DNA of 64,000 bases from Isoetes taiwanensis (Eukaryota; Streptophyta; Lycopodiopsida; Isoetales; Isoetaceae), in assembly GCA_021234155.1 (NCBI GenBank), contig JAJEKV010000836.1, positions 1 to 64,000 on the forward strand. The letters run 5' to 3'. The notes beneath the pieces were generated by a model. That model was not told where the DNA came from and did no database searches. It saw only the letters and a program-made list of their open reading frames with translations. Positions 1 through 9,668 of the stretch are shown in pieces. The translations under genes and the position numbers were made by a program. How positions within the stretch are numbered: the stretch's first letter is position 1; every line of letters begins with the position of its first letter.

Positions 1-2041
1 ATTGCTTGAAAGACGCTATATCCTCTCTCTGCCAAATATGCACAAAAGCATATCTCCACTCCTCCATCGCTCACACTATCTCCCCCCGATTTGGGTTATT
101 AAATAAATTATTGGAAACCTTCCGGGCTTCAATATGGAAACCCTAGGGTCTCCACAGCTTGAAGCATGGAAGGGTTTCCATAAAAAAAATATAAATAGAT
201 TATTTTTTGGGGGAAGAGATATCCATCGCTAATTATTTCTTAGAAATTAATTCCTACGGCGCTTTTTAGAGAAAGGGATTTTTTTTTGTCTTACCTCTTG
301 TTCCGGCGATTTCTTTCCTGCAACTGAGAAGTAGTAAGTGCTTCAGGCAGATCAGGAAGTGTTTCAGGCGATTAAGGCAAAGTGTTTCAGGCGATTCCCT
401 TCCATGTTTCTACAAAATGTTTATATTCAGTAATTGCTTTTGGGATTCAAGAACGGTTTTAGTGATTCAATCAGGTATGAATGAAGAAGCCAATGTTCCC
501 TGGATTTCTGGAGTTCCTGAAGCATTGCCCCTGTGTTTTATTTTTTTTTCTTTTTGTAGGAAATTAGGAAGCAGACCCGGCAACGGACAAAGACAGCCCC
601 TACATTTCCTTTTGGTTTATCTTCCATTCTTAGGCATCTGCCCTGCTACGTAATGATATAGATACAAGCAAGCAACAGGCAAAATTTTTGTAAGAGTGCA
701 CGAAGCCAAATCAAAACCGTCGGAATTCCTTGGGCTTTTTTTGCAACTGATGGTGATTTCTTTTTTGCAAGGTTTCCATGGCAAGGCAGTAAGCACATGA
801 AGCACAAATGAAGCGGCTAATCCAGGGTAAAATTTCTGTAAATTTGCATGCCATTTTCTCTATAAATCTGCCTTTTTCTCTTATAAATCCGCCGAATCTG
901 TTCTCTTTGAAAGGGAACCGCTTAATAGTAAAAAACTATGGTGTAGGTCTCCTATTCTTACAGTAATGGAACTCGGTCTGGCAATAATTCTTCTGTTTCT
1001 CCTTGCCGGATCTTTGCTAACGCTCCTGTTTTTGCTTATTTTTTCAGGTTCTCTATCTTCTTTTTTAAGCAATTTTACTTCCAGGCTATATCTTACTAGA
1101 TTGCATCGTACTTTAGTAAACCTAGGAAGAGTATGCGATCTATCTAATCGAGTTTTAACTTGTTAACATCTGTTTTAATGTTAGTGTTCAACCATCAGAA
1201 TTATACAGGGATAAGTAGCACGACCTGGGTTTTTCTTAGTTATTATGATGTTGTTTAGATGTGGAAGTCTATGTTGTCTGTTATATGTTTTATACGAGAT
1301 TAATACACGAGATTCTAAAGCTTCAATATGTTTGCGCCTTCAATTCAATTCAATTTTAAGCTTTGGTAGCAAAATAATTTGACCAAAAGAACCATGATCT
1401 AAAACCAGGACTTCCCATAATTTGTACCTTGTACGAGGAAACAATAATGACCCAAAAAGAGAAAAGTACATTTGTGAATAGGCACATATGGTACCTTGGG
1501 AGAGACGTACAGAGTAATGTGTATTATTGTTCTCTAGACCATTATTAACCTTAATAGAATCTTACAGAGAAGCTCTAGACTTTGGTTTGTTTCCAAGTCG
1601 TTTGGTATCAAGATTCAGATTTCAAGGGCTGATATACAGAAATAGTATTATAAAACCAACCGAGAACTCTGTGAATCGCTAGTTATGGCTCCACCATAGA
1701 CAACAGCTTCACTCTTACAAGAAGTTCCATGTTATAGTTGGGTGTTAAGTGCCAGAATTTTTTAGATTAAAACTGGTTCAAGCATAGTGTCCGATATTTA
1801 CCTCTCTGTGGACCACTATCTATCTATCTATCTATCTATCTTAGCCTGTTTGCCTTTGATCAGCCCTGTCTATCTTAGCTTTTTATTTTTTGTGTATTAA
1901 AGTCGTTTACACATGTTTAATATTATAGTCTACTTGTCTCAATCTCTTGGATTCGTTCACAAGCTTGGAGGTAGTTTTTTGCCGTTCCTCCATTGTGCCT
2001 TTTGGGTCTCAATTCTTAGTTAATCTTACCCCATGGAATTT
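1..2041. other. No recognisable gene; AT-rich with scattered repeats
   Basis: Short open frames here show no family motif and no consistent coding signal. Positions 108-182 contain two relatives of the GGAAACCCTTCC motif that forms the cluster further right, in opposite orientations. I see no convincing RNA gene. Confidence 0.4.
1815..1841. repeat. (CTAT)n microsatellite
   Basis: About six to seven uninterrupted CTAT units lie in otherwise unique AT-rich DNA. Confidence 0.9.
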
Positions 2042-2049
2042 CTAACTGC

Positions 2050-2605
2050 ATGTGGAAACCCTACCTATTTTGCTCCTTGTGCGGAAACCCTTCCTATTTT
2101 CCTCCTCACTGTGGAAACCCTTCCTAATTTCCATCATGCAAGGAAATCGGGAGGGGTTTCCACTCAAAATTTGAATTTTGGGGTGACATGTACTTGATGG
2201 ACGTCCGCCTTAATGTCGGGCGTCCGTGTCGAAAAGCGTGAGCCATAAAGGCTCACATGTGTTAATATTTTAGAAAAAAATAATTTTGTGGAAACCCTTC
2301 CTGTTTTTCTTGGAAACCCTTCCGATTTTCTAATATGGAAACCCTTCTCCGTATTTCCATAGAAACCCTTTCTGATTTCAGAAATTGGAAATTTGGAAGG
2401 GTATCCATGGAAACCCTTCCATATTTCTATGGAAACCCCCCTTCCGAATTTCCATGGAAACCCTTCCTGATTTCAGAAATTGGAAATTTGGAAGGGTATC
2501 CATGGAAACCCTTCCGATTTTCCGTGGAAACCCTTCCAGGTCTTATTGAAAGCCAGAAGGGTTTCCATGGAAAATCGGAAGGGTTTCCATGGGAGGCCAA
2601 CCCAA
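2050..2605. repeat. GGAAACCCTTCC repeat cluster with CCATGG-centred palindromes
   Basis: The dodecamer GGAAACCCTTCC and close variants occur about a dozen times, mostly on the plus strand, with reverse-complement copies (GGAAGGGTTTCC) at the right end. A longer block, with the element CAGAAATTGGAAATTTGG, is present twice (about 2365-2425 and 2463-2520). Where forward and reverse copies meet they form near-perfect palindromes of about 26 bp centred on CCATGG. The open frame across this stretch has a repetitive translation (ETLP, WKPF) and is a by-product of the repeat. No transposase or structured RNA is visible. Confidence 0.8.
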
Positions 2606-2659
2606 ATCGGGCGTACTTAAAACCATCGCTTCTCCATCTTTTAGGATCTATTCACACCT

Positions 2660-3147
2660 ATGGTTAACTTCAATTAAGTTAACTTTTACTGTTAAATTAA
2701 CCGGATGATTGCCTTTACACCAAAGCTAGTTAAAAAAATTAGTAACTTAATGAAAAACCATTTCGCACTCGTTTAGTTAAAACATTTGGTTAAAAAATAA
2801 CTTAACTAGTCAACCAAATGCTTTCAAACATGTCTAGTTAAATTAGCCAAAGGCATAAAAATTATAAGCATATTTAAAGCACAATTTCATTATATAGGAC
2901 TTTCTCTAAGTCCATATACCTCCGAAATGATAGCGAATTTTTAGAATATTGCATTTTTTTTATTACAACGATGCAAAATTTCGGGAATCATGCAGGTAGG
3001 TGAGATGGCAGGCGTTGTGTCAATTAAGACACGAAAGAGTCATCTAAGGCGGTATTCTGGAAAAGCGCCTTCATAATAGGAGGTGTTGCTAGTTAAGCTG
3101 AGGTGTTGCAAATCTGCTTCTCCTAGATTCATCTCAGGACACTCAAA
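2660..3147. other. AT-rich spacer, nothing recognised
   Basis: Several short GTTAA-containing motifs are present, but there is no open frame of note and no repeat with clear ends. Confidence 0.4.
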
Positions 3148-3652
3148 ATGGTTGGAACGAGATGTCGATATGGATTCACAATGACCGAAATGCAGTCCCA
3201 TATTAGTGAGCCAATCTTAGTCCATACAAATCAGTTGCAGCTGGAGGTGCAAAATGAGATAAACCAGCATGGAACGAAAGAGATCAGTGCCCAAGTCACG
3301 AAGCTCCTCCATGGGGAAGGGTTGGCACGGGGTAAACAATGACGAAGATCAGCTCAGTACGGTGGACCTGGAGTCCTGCCTCATATCACTGAAATGCCAT
3401 ATTTACAGGGCAAAGGAACTGAAGAGGCTGCTGAAAATGGAGGATGTTTGGATGCACAACACGTTCAGACCATTAATTAAAAAGCTTTATAAGAAGCAGA
3501 AACGGCAGCGTGAAGCTTTGGCAACCAAGCTCGTCGTCAACACTACTCACTCTGTCCAAGACCTGGATGACTAGCTAGATCTGTTTAGCCGAAGTAGCAT
3601 TGATGAGTTCGATCTGGGGGATCTTATTCAGGTTGAACTGAGCATTGACTGA
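3148..3652 (+). pseudogene. Unrecognised coding fragment, frameshifted
   Basis: Two overlapping plus-strand frames read as one protein with a shift near 3335. The first contains LQLEVQNEINQHGTKEIS. The second contains LKCHIYRAKELKRLLK and a basic helix (KKLYKKQKRQREA). After a TAG at 3572-3574 the same frame continues with DLFSRSSIDEFDLGDLIQVE to a final stop at 3650-3652. Charged, helix-rich composition and continuity across the TAG suggest an old coding exon. I do not recognise the family. It ends just before a heptamer microsatellite, so it could be the tail of a retrotransposon ORF. Confidence 0.35.
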
Positions 3653-3666
3653 AACTTCGCTCTCTA

Positions 3667-3736
3667 ATATTATCTATTATCTATTATCTATTATCTATTA
3701 TCTATTATCTATTATCTATTATCTATTATCTATTAT
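3667..3736. repeat. (TATTATC)n heptanucleotide microsatellite
   Basis: About ten perfect TATTATC units follow the broken coding stretch. Other microsatellites in this window follow retrotransposon 3' ends, so this may be a similar tail, but the GTTAAAA signature seen at those sites is absent here. Confidence 0.9.
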
Positions 3737-3879
3737 GTATGTGTTGAATTAGCTATGTCCATGCATATTTCCGGTTCTATGTATTTCTTTTCTATATGAA
3801 TAGAACGGTTTCTGCCTATTTCCATAAAAGAGCATAACCTACAATTTCAGGAAATTATGGTCGCCTCCGAGGACACCCA

Positions 3880-3985
3880 AATTGGGCGGCCGCCCAGTTT
3901 GCCCTGGGAAGGGCCTCATTCAAGTTTGCTGGAGGCCTCCCGAGAAAATTGGGCGCCCGCCCAATTTCCTCGGAGTTCAATGCCT
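3880..3985. repeat. Two AAATTGGGCGCCCGCCCAATTT-type palindromes
   Basis: Two imperfect 22-24-bp palindromes are visible: one with a GGCGGCCGCC centre near 3900, one with the standard GGGCGCCCGCCC centre near 3960. They belong to the family that recurs at 4.8-5.3, 12.6-13.3 and 14.6-15.0 kb. Confidence 0.85.
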
Positions 3986-4141
3986 GTGTTAACTGGGACT
4001 GTACTTTTTACAAATTTAATTTATTCAACTTAAAACATTAGATCATGTACAATACTATAACTAAGATCACATATGAATGCTTACATCTTTACTAGCTGCA
4101 TAATACAGTTATATCATAGATACTCTTATGACATACATGAT

Positions 4142-4510
4142 TTATAGATTATAGGCATTAGATATATTATCAATCTCAAGTGTCGCACTCTGGAACCAAA
4201 CAACATTGATAACAACCCGATAATAGCCGGGGAAATCTCTCTCTCGACCCTCTGCTATTCCAGTCAGCCAGGGATCAAGGATGATACCCCTTTGCTTGCA
4301 TGCATATATATCTTTGAAGCTCATAGAGCAAGTAAGGGAGTCTAGATTTTCAGCAGGAGGAGGGTAATCCGACCTCTGATGAGGTCTAGTAGGATGTTGA
4401 GACATAGCAAATGAATGCATCATGCCATCGAATGCAGCTACACTTATACCCGTGAAATTATTGACGTCCACTGCAGCAGAATTATTCGATATCATACGTA
4501 GTATATACAT
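4142..4510 (-). CDS. Hypothetical exon, 122 codons, cysteine motif DSLTCSM
   Basis: This is an uninterrupted minus-strand frame of 122 codons with non-repetitive composition. It contains a proline-rich stretch (SDYPPPAEN), then DSLTCSMSFKDIYACKQRGI, then DPWLTGIAEGRERDFPGYYR. The DSLTC...C..RGI block resembles DSITCKMNHEHLWQCRELGI, encoded on the opposite strand at about 4629-4688. Two related blocks on opposite strands support a coding origin. The family is not recognised. It lies downstream of the methyltransferase-like composite gene on the same strand and could be a distal exon of it or a separate unit. Confidence 0.35.
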   Translation of the reverse strand: MYILRMISNNSAAVDVNNFTGISVAAFDGMMHSFAMSQHPTRPHQRSDYPPPAENLDSLTCSMSFKDIYACKQRGIILDPWLTGIAEGRERDFPGYYRVVINVVWFQSATLEIDNISNAYNL

Positions 4511-4603
4511 GCAATAATTTTGATGTATATACCATCAATAATTTTGGTGGGTATATCTATGTATCAAATTATGGAGTCCATCAACTTTTCCCTCTGTCTA
4601 GCC

Positions 4604-4700
4604 ATGGCACATTCCGGTCCTGAATGTGATTCCATTACTTGCAAGATGAACCATGAGCACCTCTGGCAGTGCCGCGAGCTAGGTATTTCCCTTCCAATTT
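4604..4700 (+). other. Short coding-like block related to the opposite-strand exon
   Basis: The plus-strand frame reads SGPECDSITCKMNHEHLW, followed by QCRELGI. Its D-S-[IL]-T-C-x-M and C-[KR]-x-x-G-I positions match the exon at 4142-4510 on the other strand, so the two blocks look like a diverged inverted pair. No start codon or splice pattern could be fixed. Confidence 0.3.
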
Positions 4701-4787
4701 CCCTTCCAAAGCCAAGTCAAACAATTATCATATCTCTTCCCAGTTTGCCTTGCAGAGAATGCCTTAACCACATTTCGTAGTGCGTAA

Positions 4788-5270
4788 CTTGGGCTCATAT
4801 TGGGCACCCGCCCAATTATCTCGGGAGGTGAAGGGATGCGTTCAATTAAGCAGCTGGCACTTATAGCAACCAAATTGGGCGCCCGCCCAGTTTGCCTTGC
4901 AAAGGAAAGCCAGCCGCACTTCAAAGGGCCTACCTGAGGCTCAAATTGGGCGCCCACCCAATTACCTTGGGAGGATAAGAGATGCGTTATGTTAAGCTGT
5001 TGGCACTTACAGCAACCAAATTGGGCGCCCGCCCAATTTGCCTTACAAAGAGAAGCCTTGACCACATTTCAGAGCACTTAGCTGGGGCCCAAATTGCGCG
5101 TCCGCTCAATTACCTCGGGAGATCAAGGAATGCATTGAATTAAGCTGCTGGCACTTACAGCAACCAAATTGGACGCCCGCCCAATTTTCCTTGCAAAGGA
5201 AAGCCTTAACTATATTTCAGATGAAGTATGCACCTCTCCTGAATAAATTGGGCGCCCGCCCGATTTGCGT
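4788..5270. repeat. 147-bp tandem repeat, each unit carrying two palindromes
   Basis: Seven imperfect palindromes of the AAATTGGGCGCCCGCCCAATTT type lie with centres spaced about 71-80 bp apart. They alternate between two contexts (CCTCGGGAG-type and CCTTGCAAAG-type), so the true unit is about 147 bp. The anchor word GATGCGTT and its variants recurs near 4827, 4973 and 5121. There are about three units. The array adjoins the 3' end of the minus-strand composite gene. Confidence 0.85.
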
Positions 5271-5354
5271 TTGAAAGAGAAGGTGGAGAGCATCAGAGAC
5301 AAAAGAATCTTGGCAACTTTAAAACAAGAAAATATGGATAATGTATCTCATTGG

Positions 5355-5685
5355 TCAATAAAAATTAATTGCATTGTTTTCACATCTGTTCAAGAATGTA
5401 AGCACAGGTTTCTCATGCGTCCGGAGGCACCTCTCCTGAATGCTCTTCTCCATGTTCTTCAGATAATACAAGAGCTTTTGTGCTGCCTCCTTGATCCTTT
5501 CCATCGTTTTCACGAAATCTTCAGCTCCCAGTTCCTCATTCACCTCATCCTCAGGCTCATGGTCTAATGTCTTAGGAACCTCTTCCTCTCCATTCTCAAC
5601 TCTTCTTCAGACTCCCCTTCTTGAGTTTCCATCACGACCACAGACTCTGGATCCTGGCAACCTGTTCTTTGAATCTTGAGGTTCC
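5355..5685 (-). CDS. C-terminal block left of the LTR element
   Basis: Minus-strand frames read NLKIQRTGCQDPESVVVMET, then EGESEEELRMERKRFLRH to a stop, and in another phase NEELGAEDFVKTMERIKEAA and KLLYYLKNMEKSIQERCLR. The acidic/basic heptad-like pattern suggests a coiled coil. It lies directly against the LTR at 5686. Confidence 0.35.
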
Positions 5686-6273
5686 TGATGACGGATATCC
5701 CCACATCCTCATCATCGACCTTCAAAGGCAAACATGGGATCAAATAGTTTTTCTTTGCAAGGCAAAAGAACAAAAAAAAAAAGGACGAAAATTTGGTAAT
5801 GAAAATTTGATAAAGGAAGTGTGGAAGAAAATGTAGAAATATGGAAAAAATGGAAAAGATGTAGAAGATAAAAAAGGGTGCACCACTTTATTCAAGAAGG
5901 TAATACAAAACAATGCTTCAAGATATCTTGCATGGGGGAAGAGGTCTCTGACACCATCTTCCCAGGGCTGCCACTACCCTTGCTCCATGTGAGATTCTAG
6001 AGCCAAAGAGGAGGAGAACAAGTCCCCTCAAGATATTTATAAATTTTTTGATAAATCTTGGCCATCCACTTGGCATGATCTTGGCACTCCTTTTTTACAC
6101 CTCATCAATCCTTTATTTTTTGTCTTCTTCTTCTCCATAACCAAATTTGTCTTTTTGTCTTGGATTCTAACAACAAGCACAAATGAATCTGGACCCTTGA
6201 TCTTTACCCCCCCTTTAGACCTTGATAGTGTTCTTCTATGTTGACCCCGATTTTGCCAAAAATCGGGTCAACA
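5686..6273. repeat. Left long terminal repeat
   Basis: It begins TGATGACGGATATCC and ends at GGGTCAACA. Near its right end a hairpin is formed by TTGACCCCGATTTT and AAAATCGGGTCAA with a short loop (about 6240-6272). Confidence 0.55.
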
Positions 6274-8019
6274 TCACGCACAAAAAAAAAAAGATGTGGC
6301 GGTCCCCCTACCAATCGACTTCAACACTTTTCACATTTAAGTACAATAAGTTAGTCTTCTTTGGCACAAAGAAGAGCTAATCTAAGGGGTTTTGGGTCCC
6401 ACCAAACCTATTAAGAAAATGGGGGTTTTAACGGACCCTTTAAACCTATTAAAAAAGATAATATTTTGGAGCTTTTTAGGTGTACTCCAACACCAAAATG
6501 TAACTTGTGCCATAGGAAAGATTTTGAAAAAATGATGATAGTATTTGGCCTTGGGGTAGGGCTTAAAAATGCAAAGGGGCTATGTCATAAAGATATTGGG
6601 GATGGTAAGATAGAGTCGCACAAACAAAAAGATGTCAAGTTGCTAGCCAAAGTGTCCAACAAGATGTGTAACAAGGGGAATGATTTCACAATAAGGAAGT
6701 GGCAAGATAAGATATGTGAAGGTGCAATAAGGGCAATAATGTGTGCAAGGTATGGCCAAGGCATAACAAAAGGTAAATAAAAAATAATGTGGTAAAAGGC
6801 AACGTGATAAGTGGGGAAAATAATGAAAGCATGGTGTCACTAAAGGGCAAGAGACAAAAAGTGGTTCAAAAATAGCATGTGGCTAAGGAAGATAAACGTG
6901 GGGAAAAATGAAGTAGTGGCAAAAATAAAATATGATAAGAAAAGGAGGACGTGGCAAAAAGTAAAGGAAGGGCAAAAATTTTGTTGCTTTTCTTCTTCCT
7001 GCTCCCGGTGGCGGCAACGAGCAGCTACAACTACTTTCTTGATCTGATTCTTTCTCTTCCTCTTCTTTCTTGATCCAATATCTTTCTTGGCTTGCTTTAC
7101 AGGTGGTTGGAACAGAGTTATGGCGATAACAGAGGCAGCTATGGCAGACTTCCTTCTTCCTCTTCTCTCCTTCCCTTCCCATTTCTTACTTGCAGGTGGT
7201 GATGGCAGAGACAGAATGACGGATAGATAGATGGCGATGGCAGAAGGCTTCTACTTTTTTCTACTGATCATTTTCTTCTTCTGCAGGGCACGGCTATGGC
7301 GGATGGCTCTTCTTCAACACGGTTTTTATTCTTGATTTCCTTTCTTCTGTAGATCGGCAACAGGAATCTTGCTTCTATTCTCCTTCCCATTTCCTTGCTT
7401 TCTTGCTCTCTTGCAGGTTCAGCGCAAACACAGAGCTAGCGGGCTTGGCATTCACATTTCTTTCTGCTTTCTTTCCTCTGCAAACTCTGTATGCAGGCTT
7501 TGTATGCAGGCTTTTTGTCACAGTTGGGTCTTGGCAGCTAGCAAGAAAAGCAAGAAATAGATAAAAGAGTTGATTTTTATGGCAGAGAACAAAAAAAAGC
7601 TTTGAAATTCGTGGAGGGAGCTTTGAAATTCGTGGAGGGCTGGCTTCTTGCTGGCTCTCCCAAAATAATAATAAGCAGCATCCTTCTTCCTGTCACTGAG
7701 ATGCCTTGTGCAGTCCAACTGTAGCAGAATCTTGGGCGCTTGCAGACTTTGACAGCAATAATCAGAGGCCGCTTCATCCTTCTGTTATTTGATCGGAAAA
7801 TCCGGTAGCTTCTGAGGCGAAGGCAACAGCTTCCTCTCTTTCTTGCAAGTCAGCAGAGTCTTTGGCGCTTTCCGATTTTGGTAGCATGGCAAAGAAATTT
7901 AAAAAAAGATGGCAAAGGCAATAAAAAGAAATAGACTGTGGTAAAAAAAATGGCAGCATGATAGCAGCACCAAGAATGTGATCCCGGGGAGAAGTAGGAT
8001 CTCGGTAGAACCTCCATGA

Positions 8020-8671
8020 TGATGACGGATTTCCCCACATCCTCATCATCAACCTTTAAAGGCAAACATGGGATCAAATAGTGCCTTTGCAAGGCAAAAG
8101 AACTAAGAACTAAGAAAAAATTTTTGAAGGAAAAAAGGACGACGAAAATTTAGTAATGAGAATTTGATAAAGGAAATGTGGAAGAAAATGTAGAAATATG
8201 GAAAAAAGGAAAAAGTTGTGGAAGATAAAAAGAGGGTGCACCACTTTATTCAAGAAGGTAATACAACAAGGTAATACAAGAAAGCTTCAAGACATCTTGC
8301 ATGGGGGAAGAGGTCTCTGACACCATCTTCCCAGGGCTGCCACTACCTTTGCTTTATGTGAGATTCTAGAGATCAAGAGGAGGAGAACAAGTCCCCTCAA
8401 GATATTTATAACTTTTTTGATAAATCTTGGCCATCCACTTGGCATGATCTTGGCACTCCTTTTTTACACCTCATCAATCCTTTGTTTTTTGTCTTCTTCT
8501 TCTCCATAACCAAATTTGTCTTTTTGTTTAACAACTAACACAACTTAATATGGGCCCTTGGATTCTAACAACAAGCACAAATGAATCTGGACCCTTGATC
8601 TTCACCCCCCCTTTAGACCTTGATAGTGTTCTTCTATGTTGAACCCGATTTTGCCAAAAATCGGGTCAACA
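8020..8671. repeat. Right long terminal repeat
   Basis: It begins TGATGACGGATTTCC and ends at GGGTCAACA. It matches the left repeat apart from substitutions and an additional A/T-rich segment. Confidence 0.55.
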
Positions 8672-8940
8672 GTCCCCTGAATTATATCCTGAGTATTCAC
8701 CAGCGCGGTCCCTGCCAGTGCATTGATGGTATCTTTTCTTCTCCTAAATACTTGCAGATCTGGAGAGCCAAGGGCCGCTGCTTTTTTGAGCTTTTCCTGA
8801 ATCGAGCTCTTGGTCATTCTGAGAACAGATTGCATTTCGTGTATCGTTGTAGAGGAGAACGGACAAGGTGTCTCAGGAGGAGGAAGCTGAGGTGGAGGCA
8901 CATTTTTGGATCCAGAAGCCTTCTTTTTGCCTTCTTTTAG
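8672..8940 (-). CDS. Proline-rich/basic block cut by the LTR element
   Basis: The frame reads EGKKKASGSKNVPPPQLPPP, then SSTTIHEMQSVLRMTKSSIQ, EKLKKAAALG and ALVNTQDIIQG, and stops abruptly at the end of the LTR at 8671. The protein probably continued in the block at 5355-5685. Confidence 0.4.
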
Positions 8941-8975
8941 CTTTTGTAATGCTCGAGCTCTTGATTTTTTCTCAT
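8941..8975 (-). other. Frame-change region between motif I block and proline-rich block
   Basis: A stop at 8976-8978 separates the motif I block from the following basic block. Whether this is an intron boundary or a disabling mutation cannot be decided from the sequence. Confidence 0.3.
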
Positions 8976-9140
8976 CTACATAACATCAAGTTGCTCGAAT
9001 ATCTGAATAAGCTTCATTTGCAGCTTCTCGTCTGTCTCAAATGATAATGCTTTATAGCCCTCGCATAATGCAGCCCAGCTATTAAGTGCACCACCAGAAA
9101 AGAAATCTAAGACAGTGCAACCTTCCATCATCAACTTTTG
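8976..9140 (-). CDS. Methyltransferase-like SAM-binding motif (VLDFFSGG)
   Basis: The frame reads LIQKLMMEGCT, VLDFFSGGALNSWAALCEG and YKALSFETDEKLQMKL, ending EQLDVM and a stop. This matches motif I of amino-methyltransferases: [LI]-[LI]-x(n)-[TV]-V-L-D-[PF]-F-x-G-[SG], then A-A-L-x-x-G-[YR], then [FI]-E-x-D. It is the strongest single motif supporting a methyltransferase fold. Motif I lying after the catalytic motif is the beta-class order. Confidence 0.55.
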   Translation of the reverse strand, partial: QKLMMEGCTVLDFFSGGALNSWAALCEGYKALSFETDEKLQMKLIQIFEQLDVM

Positions 9141-9279
9141 TATTAGATAGGTGCACGTCCTAGACTAACTGATTCTGCACGAGAACTCCTCCCCCACCTG
9201 CTGCACCCTTATCGCACCAAGGACGATATAGCCAATAAGCTGTAGGCAAAACAAATGTTAAAAACGTTCATAATATACG

Positions 9280-9668
9280 TCATAAAATCCGGCAGGCGCT
9301 CAATTTGAAATCTATACCTGCTGCACACTCAATATCGGGTAAATTATTCTCAATGTCTGCTTTTTCTCGCAAATGCTTGGGAAACTTAGCATATTGCTTA
9401 GAATGGTCCAAACTGGTGAAGCAAATATTTAGTTCATCTAGTGTTGGTGGGGCGTTAGGTCTCTTGCAACATACATGAGCAACATAAGACTTTGCAGCTC
9501 CCGCACTCGAGAGGCAGAAGCACTTTTGGCCGGGGGGTCCTGGTAGGCGCAAATCCAAACACGGCTACCACCGTCTATTGTCTTCATGACGGATAGGCAC
9601 TCATTAAGATGGTCCGACGTAATGAATATGGCAATCCAGTAAAGCTGCTAGTCTGTCATTGTGCTAAT
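9280..9668 (-). CDS. Methyltransferase-like region, middle; stops and a frameshift
   Basis: After the TAG the same frame reads ISTMTD, a second TAG, then QLYWIAIFITSDHLNECLSV and GGSRVWICAYQDPP. At a run of six C residues (about 9533-9538) the sense moves to a neighbouring frame giving GQKCFCLSSAGAAKSYVAHV and NAPPTLDELNICFTSLDHSK. Both TAG codons sit where TGG (Trp) is plausible, each a single G-to-A change. This fits decay by deamination of a methylated, inactive copy. Confidence 0.4.

Larger units (their letters stand above)
5686..8671. mobile_element. LTR-type retroelement without coding capacity (LARD/TRIM-like)
   Basis: Two direct repeats of about 588 and 652 bp bound the element. Both begin TGATGACGGAT and end GGGTCAACA, matching the TG...CA rule. 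The repeats share long stretches (for example AACATGGGATCAAATAG) with substitutions; the right copy has an extra segment near 8523-8566. Flanking pentamers are GTTCC (5681-5685) and GTCCC (8672-8676), an imperfect candidate target duplication. The interior (6274-8019) has no reverse transcriptase, protease or gag motif. No clear primer-binding site or polypurine tract could be assigned, so orientation is open. Confidence 0.5.

Noticed and set aside
2335-2667. 110-codon plus-strand frame
   Set aside because: Its translation is the GGAAACCCTTCC repeat (recurring ETL and WKPF words), so it is not a gene.
4679-5065. 128-codon minus-strand frame
   Set aside because: It covers the palindrome array and its translation (RQTGRAPNLV, GNWVGAQFE) is the repeat unit.
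3880-5270. CRISPR-like array
   Set aside because: Palindromes with regular spacing recall CRISPR, but the spacers are themselves repeated and the genome is a plant's; this is tandem satellite-like DNA.
6230-6275. Helitron 3' hairpin
   Set aside because: The TTGACCCCGATTTT hairpin is not followed by CTRR, and the segment is duplicated as part of a TG...CA direct repeat, which fits an LTR better.
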